NCBI GenBank assembly: GCA_018711625.1
Contig: DVID01000022.1
Span: forward strand, 1 to 37,653
Origin: Candidatus Limicola stercorigallinarum
Lineage (GTDB): Bacteria > Actinomycetota > Coriobacteriia > Coriobacteriales > Coriobacteriaceae
Direction of reading: 5' to 3'
Length of the DNA stretch: 37,653 bases
Shown: positions 1 through 9,100 of the stretch, one piece after another
Position numbering within the stretch: the stretch's first letter is position 1
Layout: each line of letters starts with the position of its first letter
The notes under the pieces: generated by a model
Databases searched by the model: none
Told to the model about the DNA's origin: nothing
The model's input: only the letters and a program-made list of their open reading frames with translations
Position numbers and translations under genes: made by a program

Positions 1-40
1 ACATCCGGGTCCAACTTGCTCTATTGTCTTCACGTGTGGG

Positions 41-538
41 ATGGCTGGAATGCAGAAAGGTATCTTATTGTTGAACCAAGTCAGTTCACATACATCAGTA
101 ACACTGTTATTTCTTTCTAGCGCACATAAACGTTTATTCGCTGTCCTAGCTGCAGCCCTGCTTTTGGGATGCATGTGGCTTTTGATGGCTACTAATACGC
201 CGCCCACTACAAGCGGTTATTCACCCATAAGCGGAAACGCAACGGTGGATCTGGTAAATCAGCCAGAAGGCGCTGTCTACCTACGTGACATTGAGTACTT
301 GCGCCCGCCCGACGGTTATTCTCAAAGCGACCTTTCCCATCCCATCAAGCTTGTTTTTCCAGAATACGAGGAAGAACTTGAGCTCACGGGATATACGAGC
401 GATTGGGATATTGGATCACGCGTGACGTTTTACGCCGATACGGTACCAATTAAGGATTGGATTTTTTTCGGACTTTCCATAGGAAAAGAGGAGCAAACCG
501 CACCCGGAACTATATCTACGGCACTCGACAATTCATAA
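41..538 (+). CDS. Hypothetical membrane-anchored protein
   Basis: I do not recognise this protein. As read from the ATG it has 165 residues, with a basic/hydrophobic segment at about residues 30-51 (KRLF followed by an Ala/Leu-rich stretch) that looks like a single transmembrane anchor or uncleaved signal. A polar, presumably extracytoplasmic domain of about 110 residues follows, rich in Tyr, Asp and Pro. No catalytic motif is visible. The frame is open to the left edge (positions 2-40 have no stop) and no clear ribosome binding site precedes the ATG, so the true start may lie outside the window. Its codons are visibly AT-richer than those of every neighbour, which may mean recent acquisition. 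It ends just before a strong bidirectional hairpin. Confidence 0.5.
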   Translation: MAGMQKGILLLNQVSSHTSVTLLFLSSAHKRLFAVLAAALLLGCMWLLMATNTPPTTSGYSPISGNATVDLVNQPEGAVYLRDIEYLRPPDGYSQSDLSHPIKLVFPEYEEELELTGYTSDWDIGSRVTFYADTVPIKDWIFFGLSIGKEEQTAPGTISTALDNS

Positions 539-556
539 TCACGTTATCCCTTAACA

Positions 557-599
557 AGCGCGCAGGCTCCGGAACATTGTGCTCCGGGGCCTGCGCGCT
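557..599. terminator. Bidirectional hairpin terminator
   Basis: Bases 557-573 pair with 583-599 in a 17-bp stem with one G-T wobble and a 9-nt loop. It sits between two converging genes, the hypothetical gene ending at 538 and the aldo/keto reductase ending at 604. The T-rich stretch that follows is better on the minus strand (TTGTTAA), so it probably serves mainly the reductase. Confidence 0.75.
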
Positions 600-603
600 A
601 CCG

Positions 604-1542
604 TTACGGCAGGTCGTTGCCGGCGGCAAGGTAGAGATCCCACCACTCTTGGCGCGTGAGCTCCACCTCGGTGGCCGTCGCTATATTGCGAATGCGGCTG
701 GGCGTCATCGAGCCAGGAATGACCTGAATCTTTGAGGGGTGCCGCAAGATCCAGGCCGTCGCAATCGTCTCCTTGGCCACACCATGGCGGGCGGCGATGG
801 CGGCAAGCAGGGCGTTGAGCTGCGGGAACTTATCGTTATCGATGAAGCAGCCCTTGGAAGCGCCGTACTGGAAGGGGCTCCACGCCTGAAGCGTCATGCC
901 ACGCAGCTGCGAGTACGAGAGCACATCGCCGCTCTCCGCGGTGGTACCGGCGTCTTCCATATTGGTGTGCAGCTGTGAGCGGATCATGCTGCTGTGCATG
1001 AGGCCAAACTGTAGCTGGTTTACCTCCAGGTGGTCGCTCAACGCACTCTGCAAAAGCTCCACCTGCCAGGGACCCATGTTGCTCACGCCAAAGTGACGCA
1101 CCTTGCCCTTTGCCTTGAGCTCGGTGAAGGTGTCGGCGAGCTCCTGCAGGTCCGCCAGCGGGTCGGGACGATGGAGCAACACGAAGTCCACGTAGTCGGT
1201 TTGCAGAAGCTCAAGCTCCTGGTCGAGGGCGGCGATAAGGTGGTCGTGCGTGAAGTCGTAACGCTTGGCTGCCTTCGCTTTGGGGTCAATGTAGATACCA
1301 AACTTGGTTTGCAAAAGCACGCGATCGCGCTCGACGCCCAGCTCCCGGAGCGCCTTGCCCAGCACCGACGAGCTTTTGCCGCGCCCGTAGATATCCGCCG
1401 TATCGATGAAGTTGATGCCGCAGTTGAGTGCCGTGTCGAGCACATGGCACGCTTGCTCAACGCTTTTGCCGGCAAGGCGCATCACGCCGAGCGCCACCCG
1501 GCTTGCCGAAACGCCAGAACGACCAATCTCTTGGTACTGCAT
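604..1542 (-). CDS. Aldo/keto reductase (YdhF-like)
   Basis: A 312-residue NADPH-dependent oxidoreductase of the aldo/keto reductase superfamily, predicted cytosolic. The catalytic tetrad is visible: Asp47 in FIDTAD, Tyr52 in IYGRG, Lys80 in LLQTKFG and His124 in LLHRPDP. The C-terminal part has the usual cofactor-loop features (IPGSMTPSRI). Overall wording resembles the YdhF/COG4989 branch; the physiological carbonyl substrate cannot be told from sequence. The frame is open further upstream, but I chose the ATG at 1542 (MQYQEIGRSG) because a purine-rich AAAGGGGG lies a few bases before it and family homology starts there. It appears to be a single-gene unit between two hairpins. Confidence 0.9.
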   Translation of the reverse strand: MQYQEIGRSGVSASRVALGVMRLAGKSVEQACHVLDTALNCGINFIDTADIYGRGKSSSVLGKALRELGVERDRVLLQTKFGIYIDPKAKAAKRYDFTHDHLIAALDQELELLQTDYVDFVLLHRPDPLADLQELADTFTELKAKGKVRHFGVSNMGPWQVELLQSALSDHLEVNQLQFGLMHSSMIRSQLHTNMEDAGTTAESGDVLSYSQLRGMTLQAWSPFQYGASKGCFIDNDKFPQLNALLAAIAARHGVAKETIATAWILRHPSKIQVIPGSMTPSRIRNIATATEVELTRQEWWDLYLAAGNDLP

Positions 1543-1644
1543 AGGTCCCCCTTTGCGTGGACGACGGTATATATGCATTGAACCATTGAGCTGGCGTCCC
1601 CATGCCCGGAACACGCCGAGGTGTGCGGAAGCGTCGGCAAGCGG

Positions 1645-1670
1645 GGCGCATGCGTGAAAACGCATGCGCC
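1645..1670 (-). terminator. Hairpin after dnaE
   Basis: A perfect 10-bp stem (1645-1654 with 1661-1670, GGCGCATGCG and its complement) with a six-base loop lies directly after the dnaE stop codon. There is no T-run on the minus strand, so it may be a weak or factor-assisted terminator. Confidence 0.5.
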
Positions 1671-1676
1671 ATCAGC

Positions 1677-4600
1677 CTAAATCACCGTCACGCGGCCCTT
1701 GTTGCCCACGATAGCCTTTGTCTCGGCGAGAAGCGCAATCGAGCGCGCGTTCACGCGGGCCGGGATCTCGGCGCGCATGGTCTGCCCGTCGCTCTGCTCG
1801 ATGAAGAGCTCCACACGGTCGCCGCCCGGGTTGGTGCTGAGCACCGTGGCGAGACGCGCCATATTGCCCTGCGAGAACCGCGAGCTGGGAATCATGACCT
1901 CAAACACGCGCGGGCGGTTGGACTCCTCATTGAGCTCAAGCGCTACGACCTCCTGGGCGATGATCTGGTCGCCGCGGTCACTGCGCTCCACCTTGCCGCG
2001 CACGCGAATGAAGGCGTCCGAGAGCACGGCACCCGTCTCGGGATCGGTCTCGCCATAGAGGAAGCTCTCACACTCCTTATAGACCTTGGGGAAGATCACC
2101 ACGGTGGCCTCCCCTTCCATGTCTTCCAGACGCACGATGGCCATAGGGTCACCGTTTTTGGTGACGCGTTTGGAAACCTCGGCAACCATACCGGCAAACC
2201 AGAATGGCTTGCCCTCGGGAATGGCCTGGTTCACGGTACCTTCGCCACCCGGGACCGCCACTTCGTAGCCCGTATCGATCTGCGAGAGCGAGAACTCGCG
2301 TGCCTTGCCGAGCGCGTACTCATAGGGCCGGAGCGGATGGTCAGAAACATAGATGCCCAACACGTCGCGCTCGGCGGAGAGCTTCATGTGGCGATCCCAC
2401 TCCTGGCCATCGGGCTCGGGCACGGTGACCTCAAAGCCCGACCCCTCCACATCGCCAAAGAGGTCGAAGAACGAGGTCTGACCACTCGCGCGATCCTTCT
2501 GACGCTTAGCCGCGGCATCGATGATGTTCTCGGGGTTCGTCTTGTCCACGAAGCTCATGAGCTGGCGACGCGGGTAACCGGTGGAGTCGAAGGCACCTGC
2601 CTTGATGAGCGCCTCGATCACACGGCGGTTAGCCTGGCTTGAGTCCACGCGGTCCACGAAATCGTGCAGATTCTTAAAGGCGCCACCGCGCGTGCGTTCC
2701 TCGATGATGGCCTGCGCCACACCTTCGCCTACGCCGCGGATACCCGCAAGACCAAAGCGCACACCCTCGGCCGTTGCCGTGAATTCCTTGCCCGACTCGT
2801 TCACATCTGGTGGCAATACGGGGATGCCGTCGTGACGACAAGCCGAAACGTAGTGCACGATCTTGTCGGTCTTGCCTGTGTAGGAGGTAAGCACGGCCGC
2901 CATGTACTCATGCGGATAGTGCGCCTTCAGCCAAGCCGTCTGCATAACCAAGATGGCATAGCCGGCGGAGTGCGACTTGTTGAAGGCGTAGGAGGCGAAT
3001 TCAAGCACGTCGTCCCAGATGCGCTGGGCCGTCTCGCGCTTGTAGCCATTGCGCTCCGCACCGTTCATCCAGTGGTCGTAGATGGTCTCCTCGTGCCCAT
3101 CCTCCCAGGTGAAGACCTGCTCGGTGAGCATCTTGATCTTCTTTTTGGCCACAGGCTTGCGGATACGGCTGTCCGACTCGCCCTTGGAGAAGCCGCACAT
3201 CTCAACCGAGATGTTCATAACCTGCTCCTGGTAGACCATGGTGCCGTAGGTCTCGCCCAGGATGTCGTCCAAGCGCGGGTCGTAGGAGACAGCAGGTTCC
3301 TTGCCGTTCATACGGTTGATATAGGACGACACCATGCCTGCGCCCAAGGGACCCGGGCGGTAGAGGGCGATCAATGCCACCACGTGCTTGTACTCGGTGG
3401 GCTTCATGTTTTTGATCGTGGCCGTCATGCCCGCAGATTCGATCTGGAAGACGCCGGCGGTGTGACCGGTCTGCATGAGTTTGAAGATCTCGGGGTCATC
3501 GAAGGGAATCTCGTCGGGGTTGATGTCGATGCCGAAATTCGCCTTGATGTTGGCCTTGGCCTTGGAGATAACGGTAAGCGTGCGCAGGCCCAGGAAGTCC
3601 ATCTTCAAGAGGCCCATGTCGGCCACCGTATGACCTTCGTACTGGGTGATCTCCACGCCGCCCTTGGTGTCGAGCTTGGTGGGCACATGCTCGTTAACCG
3701 GATCGCGGCAGATGAGCACGGCGCACGCATGCACGCCTTCGCCGCGCGTGAGGCCCTCGATGGAGAGGGCCGCGTCGATGATGCGGCGGGAATCGTCATC
3801 GGTGCGATACGCCTCAGCAAAATCGGGATTGTAGTTTTCCTCTTTGCCCTCAACGCGCTCGAGCACCTGCTTGAGCTTAACCGACGGGTCGCTCGAGATC
3901 ATCTTCGAGAGGCGCTGGCCCATGTACACGGGGTAGTCGAGCACGCGCGCCGCGTCGTTGATGGCCTGCTTGGCCTTGATGGTGGAGTAGGTGATGACGT
4001 GCGTGACCTTCTCCGAGCCGTAGAGCTGGCGAACATGCTCGATCACCTCGAGCCTTCGCTCATCGTCGAAGTCCATATCGATATCCGGCATCTCGGTACG
4101 TTCGGGCGAGAGGAATCGCTCGAACATGAGGCCGTTCGAAAGTGGGTCGAAGGTGGTGATGTCCATGGCGTACGCAACAAGGGCGCCGGCGGCCGAGCCA
4201 CGGCCCGGACCCACGCCGATGCCGTTTTGCTTAGCCCAGCGCACGTACTCTGCCACGATAAGGAAGTAGGCGGCAAAGCCCTTGTCGCAGATGACCTTGT
4301 ATTCAAACTCAAAGCGCTCTTTAACCGAAACGCCGCCAATTACCTGCGTCTCCCAGTCGGGCCCATAGCGCTTGGCAAGACCCTCTTCGCACTCGCGCCT
4401 AAACTGACTCTCGTGCGTCTCGCCCGGATCAAGCAGCGGGTAGCGCGGCAAGATGATCTGGCCCCACTCAAGGGTAACGTTACACTTCTCGGCAATCTCG
4501 AGCGTGTTGTCGCAGGCCTCGGGGCAATACGGGAAGAGCGCGCGCATCTCTTCCTCGGCCTTCATGTAAAACTCCGACCCCGTCATGCGGATGCGGTTGG

Positions 4601-5468
4601 GGTCGTCCACCTTGGAGTTGGTGCCGATGCACATCATGATGTCCTGCACCGGCGCATCATCACGCGTGAGGTAGTGGAAGTCGTTTGCTGCGATAACCTT
4701 GCAGCCCACCTCCGCGGCAATCTGGATGAGCTGTCGGTTGATCTCTTCCTCGGTGTTGCCACGCTCGGTGGTGATACCGTGCTCCTGAATCTCGATGTAG
4801 AAGTTGCCCGGTTCAAAGAGATCGCGGAACGTGGTTGCCCAGCGCAGCGCCTCGGCAGGGTTGCCCTGGTCGAGATTGCGCATGATAGCGCCCGAAAGGC
4901 AAGCCGAGGTGGCGATAATGCCTTCGCGATGACGACGCAGGTTGTCGAGGGTCACACGCGGCTTGTAGTAAAAGCCCGAAACCGCCGCCTCGGACACAAT
5001 CTGCATGAGGTTAACGTAGCCCGTGTGATTACGAGCAAGCAAGATCATATGGTAGAGCTCGGGCTTGCGATCGCGCGCCAAGGTGTCGTCGGGCGTGAAG
5101 TACACCTCGCAGCCAAAGATGGGCTTGATCACCGGCTTGGGGCGCGCGGTATCGAGCGAGCCCGTTTCGTCCCAAACGGCACGATCGTGCTCCCATTGGG
5201 CACGAGCGCGCTCGTTTTCTGGCGCCTCACCGAACTCCCCGTTTGCAAACGCCTCTTTGTCGTGCTTCCACTGACGAAAGTCTGGAGCGGCGTTGTTGAC
5301 CGCATCACACGCAAGACCCAGCTCGGGAATGCCGTACATATAGCCGTGATCGGTGAGGGCAACGGCAGGCATGCCCAGCTCAACGGCGCGCGACACCATA
5401 TCTTTCACACGGGTGGCGCCGTCGAGCATGGAGTATTCAGAGTGGTTGTGCAGATGAACGAAGGCCAT
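1677..5468 (-). CDS. dnaE: DNA polymerase III alpha subunit DnaE
   Basis: The replicative polymerase catalytic subunit, 1263 residues. Visible in order: an N-terminal PHP domain with its metal-ligand motifs (HLHNHSEYS at 5-13, TDHG near 39, NDFHYLTRDD near 265); the C-family polymerase core with GVGPGRGSAAGALVAY near 420 and the catalytic aspartates of PDIDMDFDD near 462; the thumb/finger motifs (YRPGPL, YQEQVM, FNKSHSAGYA); a helix-hairpin-helix (LAGIRGVGEGVAQAI) near residue 920; and a C-terminal OB fold. The PHP metal residues look intact. About 60 extra residues (roughly 55-113, charged, Trp-containing) are inserted in the PHP domain relative to the E. coli protein. The start at 5468 has AAGGAG eight bases upstream. 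It appears monocistronic. Confidence 0.98.
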   Translation of the reverse strand: MAFVHLHNHSEYSMLDGATRVKDMVSRAVELGMPAVALTDHGYMYGIPELGLACDAVNNAAPDFRQWKHDKEAFANGEFGEAPENERARAQWEHDRAVWDETGSLDTARPKPVIKPIFGCEVYFTPDDTLARDRKPELYHMILLARNHTGYVNLMQIVSEAAVSGFYYKPRVTLDNLRRHREGIIATSACLSGAIMRNLDQGNPAEALRWATTFRDLFEPGNFYIEIQEHGITTERGNTEEEINRQLIQIAAEVGCKVIAANDFHYLTRDDAPVQDIMMCIGTNSKVDDPNRIRMTGSEFYMKAEEEMRALFPYCPEACDNTLEIAEKCNVTLEWGQIILPRYPLLDPGETHESQFRRECEEGLAKRYGPDWETQVIGGVSVKERFEFEYKVICDKGFAAYFLIVAEYVRWAKQNGIGVGPGRGSAAGALVAYAMDITTFDPLSNGLMFERFLSPERTEMPDIDMDFDDERRLEVIEHVRQLYGSEKVTHVITYSTIKAKQAINDAARVLDYPVYMGQRLSKMISSDPSVKLKQVLERVEGKEENYNPDFAEAYRTDDDSRRIIDAALSIEGLTRGEGVHACAVLICRDPVNEHVPTKLDTKGGVEITQYEGHTVADMGLLKMDFLGLRTLTVISKAKANIKANFGIDINPDEIPFDDPEIFKLMQTGHTAGVFQIESAGMTATIKNMKPTEYKHVVALIALYRPGPLGAGMVSSYINRMNGKEPAVSYDPRLDDILGETYGTMVYQEQVMNISVEMCGFSKGESDSRIRKPVAKKKIKMLTEQVFTWEDGHEETIYDHWMNGAERNGYKRETAQRIWDDVLEFASYAFNKSHSAGYAILVMQTAWLKAHYPHEYMAAVLTSYTGKTDKIVHYVSACRHDGIPVLPPDVNESGKEFTATAEGVRFGLAGIRGVGEGVAQAIIEERTRGGAFKNLHDFVDRVDSSQANRRVIEALIKAGAFDSTGYPRRQLMSFVDKTNPENIIDAAAKRQKDRASGQTSFFDLFGDVEGSGFEVTVPEPDGQEWDRHMKLSAERDVLGIYVSDHPLRPYEYALGKAREFSLSQIDTGYEVAVPGGEGTVNQAIPEGKPFWFAGMVAEVSKRVTKNGDPMAIVRLEDMEGEATVVIFPKVYKECESFLYGETDPETGAVLSDAFIRVRGKVERSDRGDQIIAQEVVALELNEESNRPRVFEVMIPSSRFSQGNMARLATVLSTNPGGDRVELFIEQSDGQTMRAEIPARVNARSIALLAETKAIVGNKGRVTVI

Positions 5469-5593
5469 CGAACGTGCTCCTTGTGCTCGGTTGGTAGACC
5501 TGCATTCTACCGCAGAGCCCGGACACCGCTTGCCTTAAGACCGCACCCGCGTAAGGCCCACACGCGCCCGGGTGCCACGAAGCCGTAGCGCAG

Positions 5594-5611
5594 CGTCTCC
5601 CTAGGGAGACG
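5594..5611 (-). terminator. Perfect palindrome, possible terminator
   Basis: An 18-bp perfect palindrome (CGTCTCCCTAGGGAGACG) lies 20 bases past the stop of the DUF3284 gene and upstream of dnaE. As RNA it would fold into a compact hairpin that could end the DUF3284 transcript. It lacks a T-run, so a protein-binding palindrome upstream of dnaE is an alternative reading. Confidence 0.4.
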
Positions 5612-5630
5612 TCGTGCGGGCCTATGTCCT

Positions 5631-6113
5631 CTATTCCTGCTCAATCTCCTGGGCCTTGCGGGCTGCGATCTCGTTGTTCTTGCGCCGCTCGCGCACCGCC
5701 TTCTCGATGGAGGAGATGGTCTGCTTGGCGCGGGCCTGCAACTTGCGGTCGTAGTTCATGCGCGTAAGCCGGTAGACGAGGCCTCGCTGCGGCGTGGTGG
5801 GCACGAACTCCTCCGTATAGGTGAGGTCGCATCCGCCGTTTTCACTCGGCTCAAGCTCGTAGCGGATGGTATTGGTGCCCGTGCCGTAGGTGAAACGCGC
5901 CTCGTACACCGCCGGGCGGCGGAAATGTTTGATCTTCACCTTCATGGGCACCTGATGGCGCCCGTTGGCCACCTTCTTGGTGTAGCGGTACCCCTGCAGA
6001 TGCGCAGGGTTAACCTGTTTTCCCGTGGCGTTCTCAATGTCTGAGAGCACGTTCTCTTCCAAGATGTCAAAAAACTCATCAGGGGTAACATCCAGGTGCT
6101 GCGTAAGCTCCAT
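5631..6113 (-). CDS. DUF3284 domain protein
   Basis: A 160-residue protein recognised by its wording as a DUF3284 family member: MELTQHLDVTPDEFFDILEE at the start, then ATGKQVNPAHLQGYRYTKK, then the RRPAVYEARF and YELEP segments. The family is of unknown function and its alternating strand pattern suggests a small SRPBCC-like (START-type) fold that could bind a hydrophobic ligand; that structural reading is inference. The last 45 residues are a highly charged helix (KQTISSIEKAVRERRKNNEI). There is no signal peptide, so it is predicted cytosolic. The start is supported by AAGGAGG eight bases upstream. It lies between addA and dnaE with hairpins on both sides, so it is probably transcribed alone. 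Confidence 0.8.
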   Translation of the reverse strand: MELTQHLDVTPDEFFDILEENVLSDIENATGKQVNPAHLQGYRYTKKVANGRHQVPMKVKIKHFRRPAVYEARFTYGTGTNTIRYELEPSENGGCDLTYTEEFVPTTPQRGLVYRLTRMNYDRKLQARAKQTISSIEKAVRERRKNNEIAARKAQEIEQE

Positions 6114-6137
6114 GGTGCTCTTCCTCCTTTTCTTGAG

Positions 6138-6171
6138 ACGGGATGGATGGGGACGAGTCGTTTCATCCCGT
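6138..6171. repeat. GGGGACG-type palindromic repeat
   Basis: ACGGGATG (6138-6145) pairs with CATCCCGT (6164-6171) around an 18-base loop containing GGATGGGGACGAG. The segment 6145-6168 matches the minus strand of 33757-33781 with one substitution and one indel. It is thus a dispersed repeat, and it may also act as the addA terminator. Confidence 0.6.
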
Positions 6172-6193
6172 GTGGCTTCTGCGTGTCTATAGT

Positions 6194-9100
6194 CTATAAA
6201 GTGTACGTCACCACCTGCGGCTCGCCGGGATGATCCGCGTCTTCCACCTCTACCCGCACAAACTTAAGCGTCACGTGCGCATACCCGGCCTTGTGCAGCA
6301 CGTCGGCATACACGCGCGCCTGAAGAGCGTGCTTCTCGTGCAGCTGCTCGGCGGTTTCAGCAGGGTTGCCACCTGTTTTGTAATCGATCACCAGCGCCTC
6401 GTCAGGACGCGCGGGATCGGTGCACAAGAGATCGATCGCGCCCTCAGCATAGCGGCCAAACTGCTCGCTCAGCTCTTCCATGCCCAGCGAGAAAAACGGC
6501 ACCTCGGCACGAACGAGCGGCCACGCAAGCGCTTCGGCACGAACCGCCGAGCCCATCCACCGTGCAAGGGCTGCGTTCAGGCGTGCACGCTGGGAAGGCG
6601 TAAGCCCCCAATAGCGGCACTGTGCCTCAATACGCTCAGGAGGCAGCGCATTGACCCCACACTCAACAAGCCATTGTGCAAGCGCATGGAAGGCCGAGCC
6701 CAGAGCCGTGGGGTCGCCCGCGGGCTCCGTAGAAGCGGCAGCGTCGTTTCTCATCTGCGCCACGCGCCCCGCTGCGGCCGCCGCCGATACGGGCGCCGTG
6801 GCCACGAGTTCATCGTCCGTCGCAAGCCCAGCGTCGTCTTGCTGTGCACGGACCGCCGGAGCACGATCTTCGTCTGCCGCATGGAGCGCTGCGGCCAAGG
6901 AGGTGTAGCTGTACGAGCCACGCGCAGGCGGCACAGCAGGCACTACAACCCCCGTAGGCACGCGCGGCCATACGAGCGCAAAGGAGCGTGTTGGCTCTTG
7001 TGGGGCGGGCTCCTCAGCCTGCTCTGCGCTCATCGCAGCGACAGGCTCGCCCTCCGCTGCTACAGAGGCAGCTTGAGACTCCTGCTCGGGCTCAGGTGCG
7101 CCCCCAGCACACCCGCTATCCTCCACGCTATCGTCCATGGCCTCACCCGCCGGATGCTCCGCCGCAGCAAAGGCACGGTTGGGCTTTTTCTTGGGGTAAG
7201 AGATGTCATTCAGAAGCATCAGCCGGTAATCGCCCGCATGAGCGTTGTCGAAGGCCAGACGGGTCGCATCGAGCATGGGCAGATCGGGCAGCGCCGGGTC
7301 GGGCGGCAAGATACGCGCACACACCTCGCCCACCAGCGAGGTCCCATGCCCCGGCTCAAGCTCGGTTGCGTACTTGGCGCCCATAGCAAGAATGACCACT
7401 TCGCGCGCACGCGTGACCGCAACATAGAGCAGACGCGCCGCCTCCTCGTAGTCCAGGCACTTCGCCTCGTGTTTGAGGTAGGCAAACGCCTCGGCCGCAT
7501 GCCCGGGCACCTGATCGGACGCCAGCTCGTCCTCGTCAAGCGGCGGCAGCTCGTCGAGCAGCTCCCGATCCGAGGCAGGCATAAAACGATTAGGAAGCAC
7601 CACCCAGGGCACCATACCCGCACGATCACCCATCTGCAACCGGTCGCTGCTCGCTGTGATGCCGTCGCACTCCGCCACAGCCACCACGGGAAACTCCAAG
7701 CCCTTCGAGGCGTGGATGGTCATGATGCGCACCGCATCGCCATCCGACCCGTTGAGGGTCGCCGGAGACTCCTTGACATTCTCAATATGCTGGGCGAATG
7801 CCTGCGCCACCACGCGCGGCGCATAGGCACGACCGCACTCTTCCTCCTCCACGATAGCAAGCGCCTTGAGCACGTTCGCCGCCATGGCATGCTCTTGCGG
7901 GCCGCCCGACTCCAGGCGCTTGAGCCAGCCCGAAGCATGCACCACGTCGCGCACAATGCTCGACATGCGGTCGCGGCCCACGCGCGCAAACGCCGTGCGC
8001 ATGATGGTGCGTGCCCTCTCAAGCAGCGGCAACTCACCAAATTCCGGTAGTACCTCGCCCTCGGCAAGCACGTCGCCCGTAACGCTACGCACGTCGATGG
8101 TATCCGTCTCTAGATCACGCCGCGTGGCGAGCGCCAAAAGCTCCTGCGCACCCAAACCAAAAAGCGGAGAGGAAAGAAGCGGCGCCAGGCCCTGCTCGCC
8201 ATCATCGGAATTGGCAAGCACGTTGAGCAAGGCCCCAATCACGCCCACCTCGGGCGCACGCTTGAACACCGATGTGCCACCCGACACTACGCAGGGCATA
8301 CCTGCCGCACGCACCGCCTGTGCATACACATCGGCCTTGGAAAGGCGGGCCATGAGGATCACCATGTCGCCCGGGCAGAACCCCTCTTCATCACGGAGGC
8401 GTACAAAGCGTCGAGCAATCTCTTCTGCCTTGGCGGCAGCGCGCTCGTCTGAGGTGCCGCCAACTACAAGCACCGCTTGACGGCGCGAGGTGCCCTCGCC
8501 CACCGCGCGGGCGCGTCCACGACGGTCTTCGCCGCACGAAACCAGATGGAGGAAGTCGCGACCCAGCGGATTAGCCGCACCGCCTTCAAAGATACGGTCG
8601 GCAAACGAGAGGATGTCCGCATGGCTGCGGTAGTTAACATCGAGGTCGCACACAACGCCCTCGGCCTCCACCTCGGTTTTCTTCGTGCGAAACACCGAAA
8701 CATCCGCGCCACGGAAGCGATAAATCGACTGCTGGGCATCACCCACCGTGCAGAGCTCGCGGCCATCGGGGCTGCAAAGCAAGCGCACCAGCTCCACCTG
8801 CTGCTGCGCCGTATCCTGAAACTCGTCCACCATCACCATCTTAAACTTGCCGGCAAACTCGGCCCGCACACGCGGGTCGCTCGCCAGCGCGTCGTAGGCA
8901 AGGGTAAGCAGGTCGTCGTTGTCGAGCACCGCCTGACGCCGCTTAATGGCGTTGTACTCTCGCTGCACGTCACGCGCAAGCGGGATGAGCTCTTCGAGCG
9001 CAGAGGCTTTGGTTGCAAGGTATGCGTTGGCAAAAAATGCCGTCCGGGCGGCACGTACCGCGTCCACCGCCGCCTTCTCGTCTTTGCCCATGCCGCGCGC

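Noticed and set aside
2664-5588. A 974-codon open frame on the plus strand
   Set aside because: It is antisense to dnaE, whose motifs are unmistakable. Long antisense frames are expected in GC-rich DNA, and its translation has no recognisable domain.
6230-8050. A 606-codon open frame on the plus strand
   Set aside because: It is antisense to addA; the translation is Arg/His-rich without domains, and the helicase motifs on the other strand are clear.
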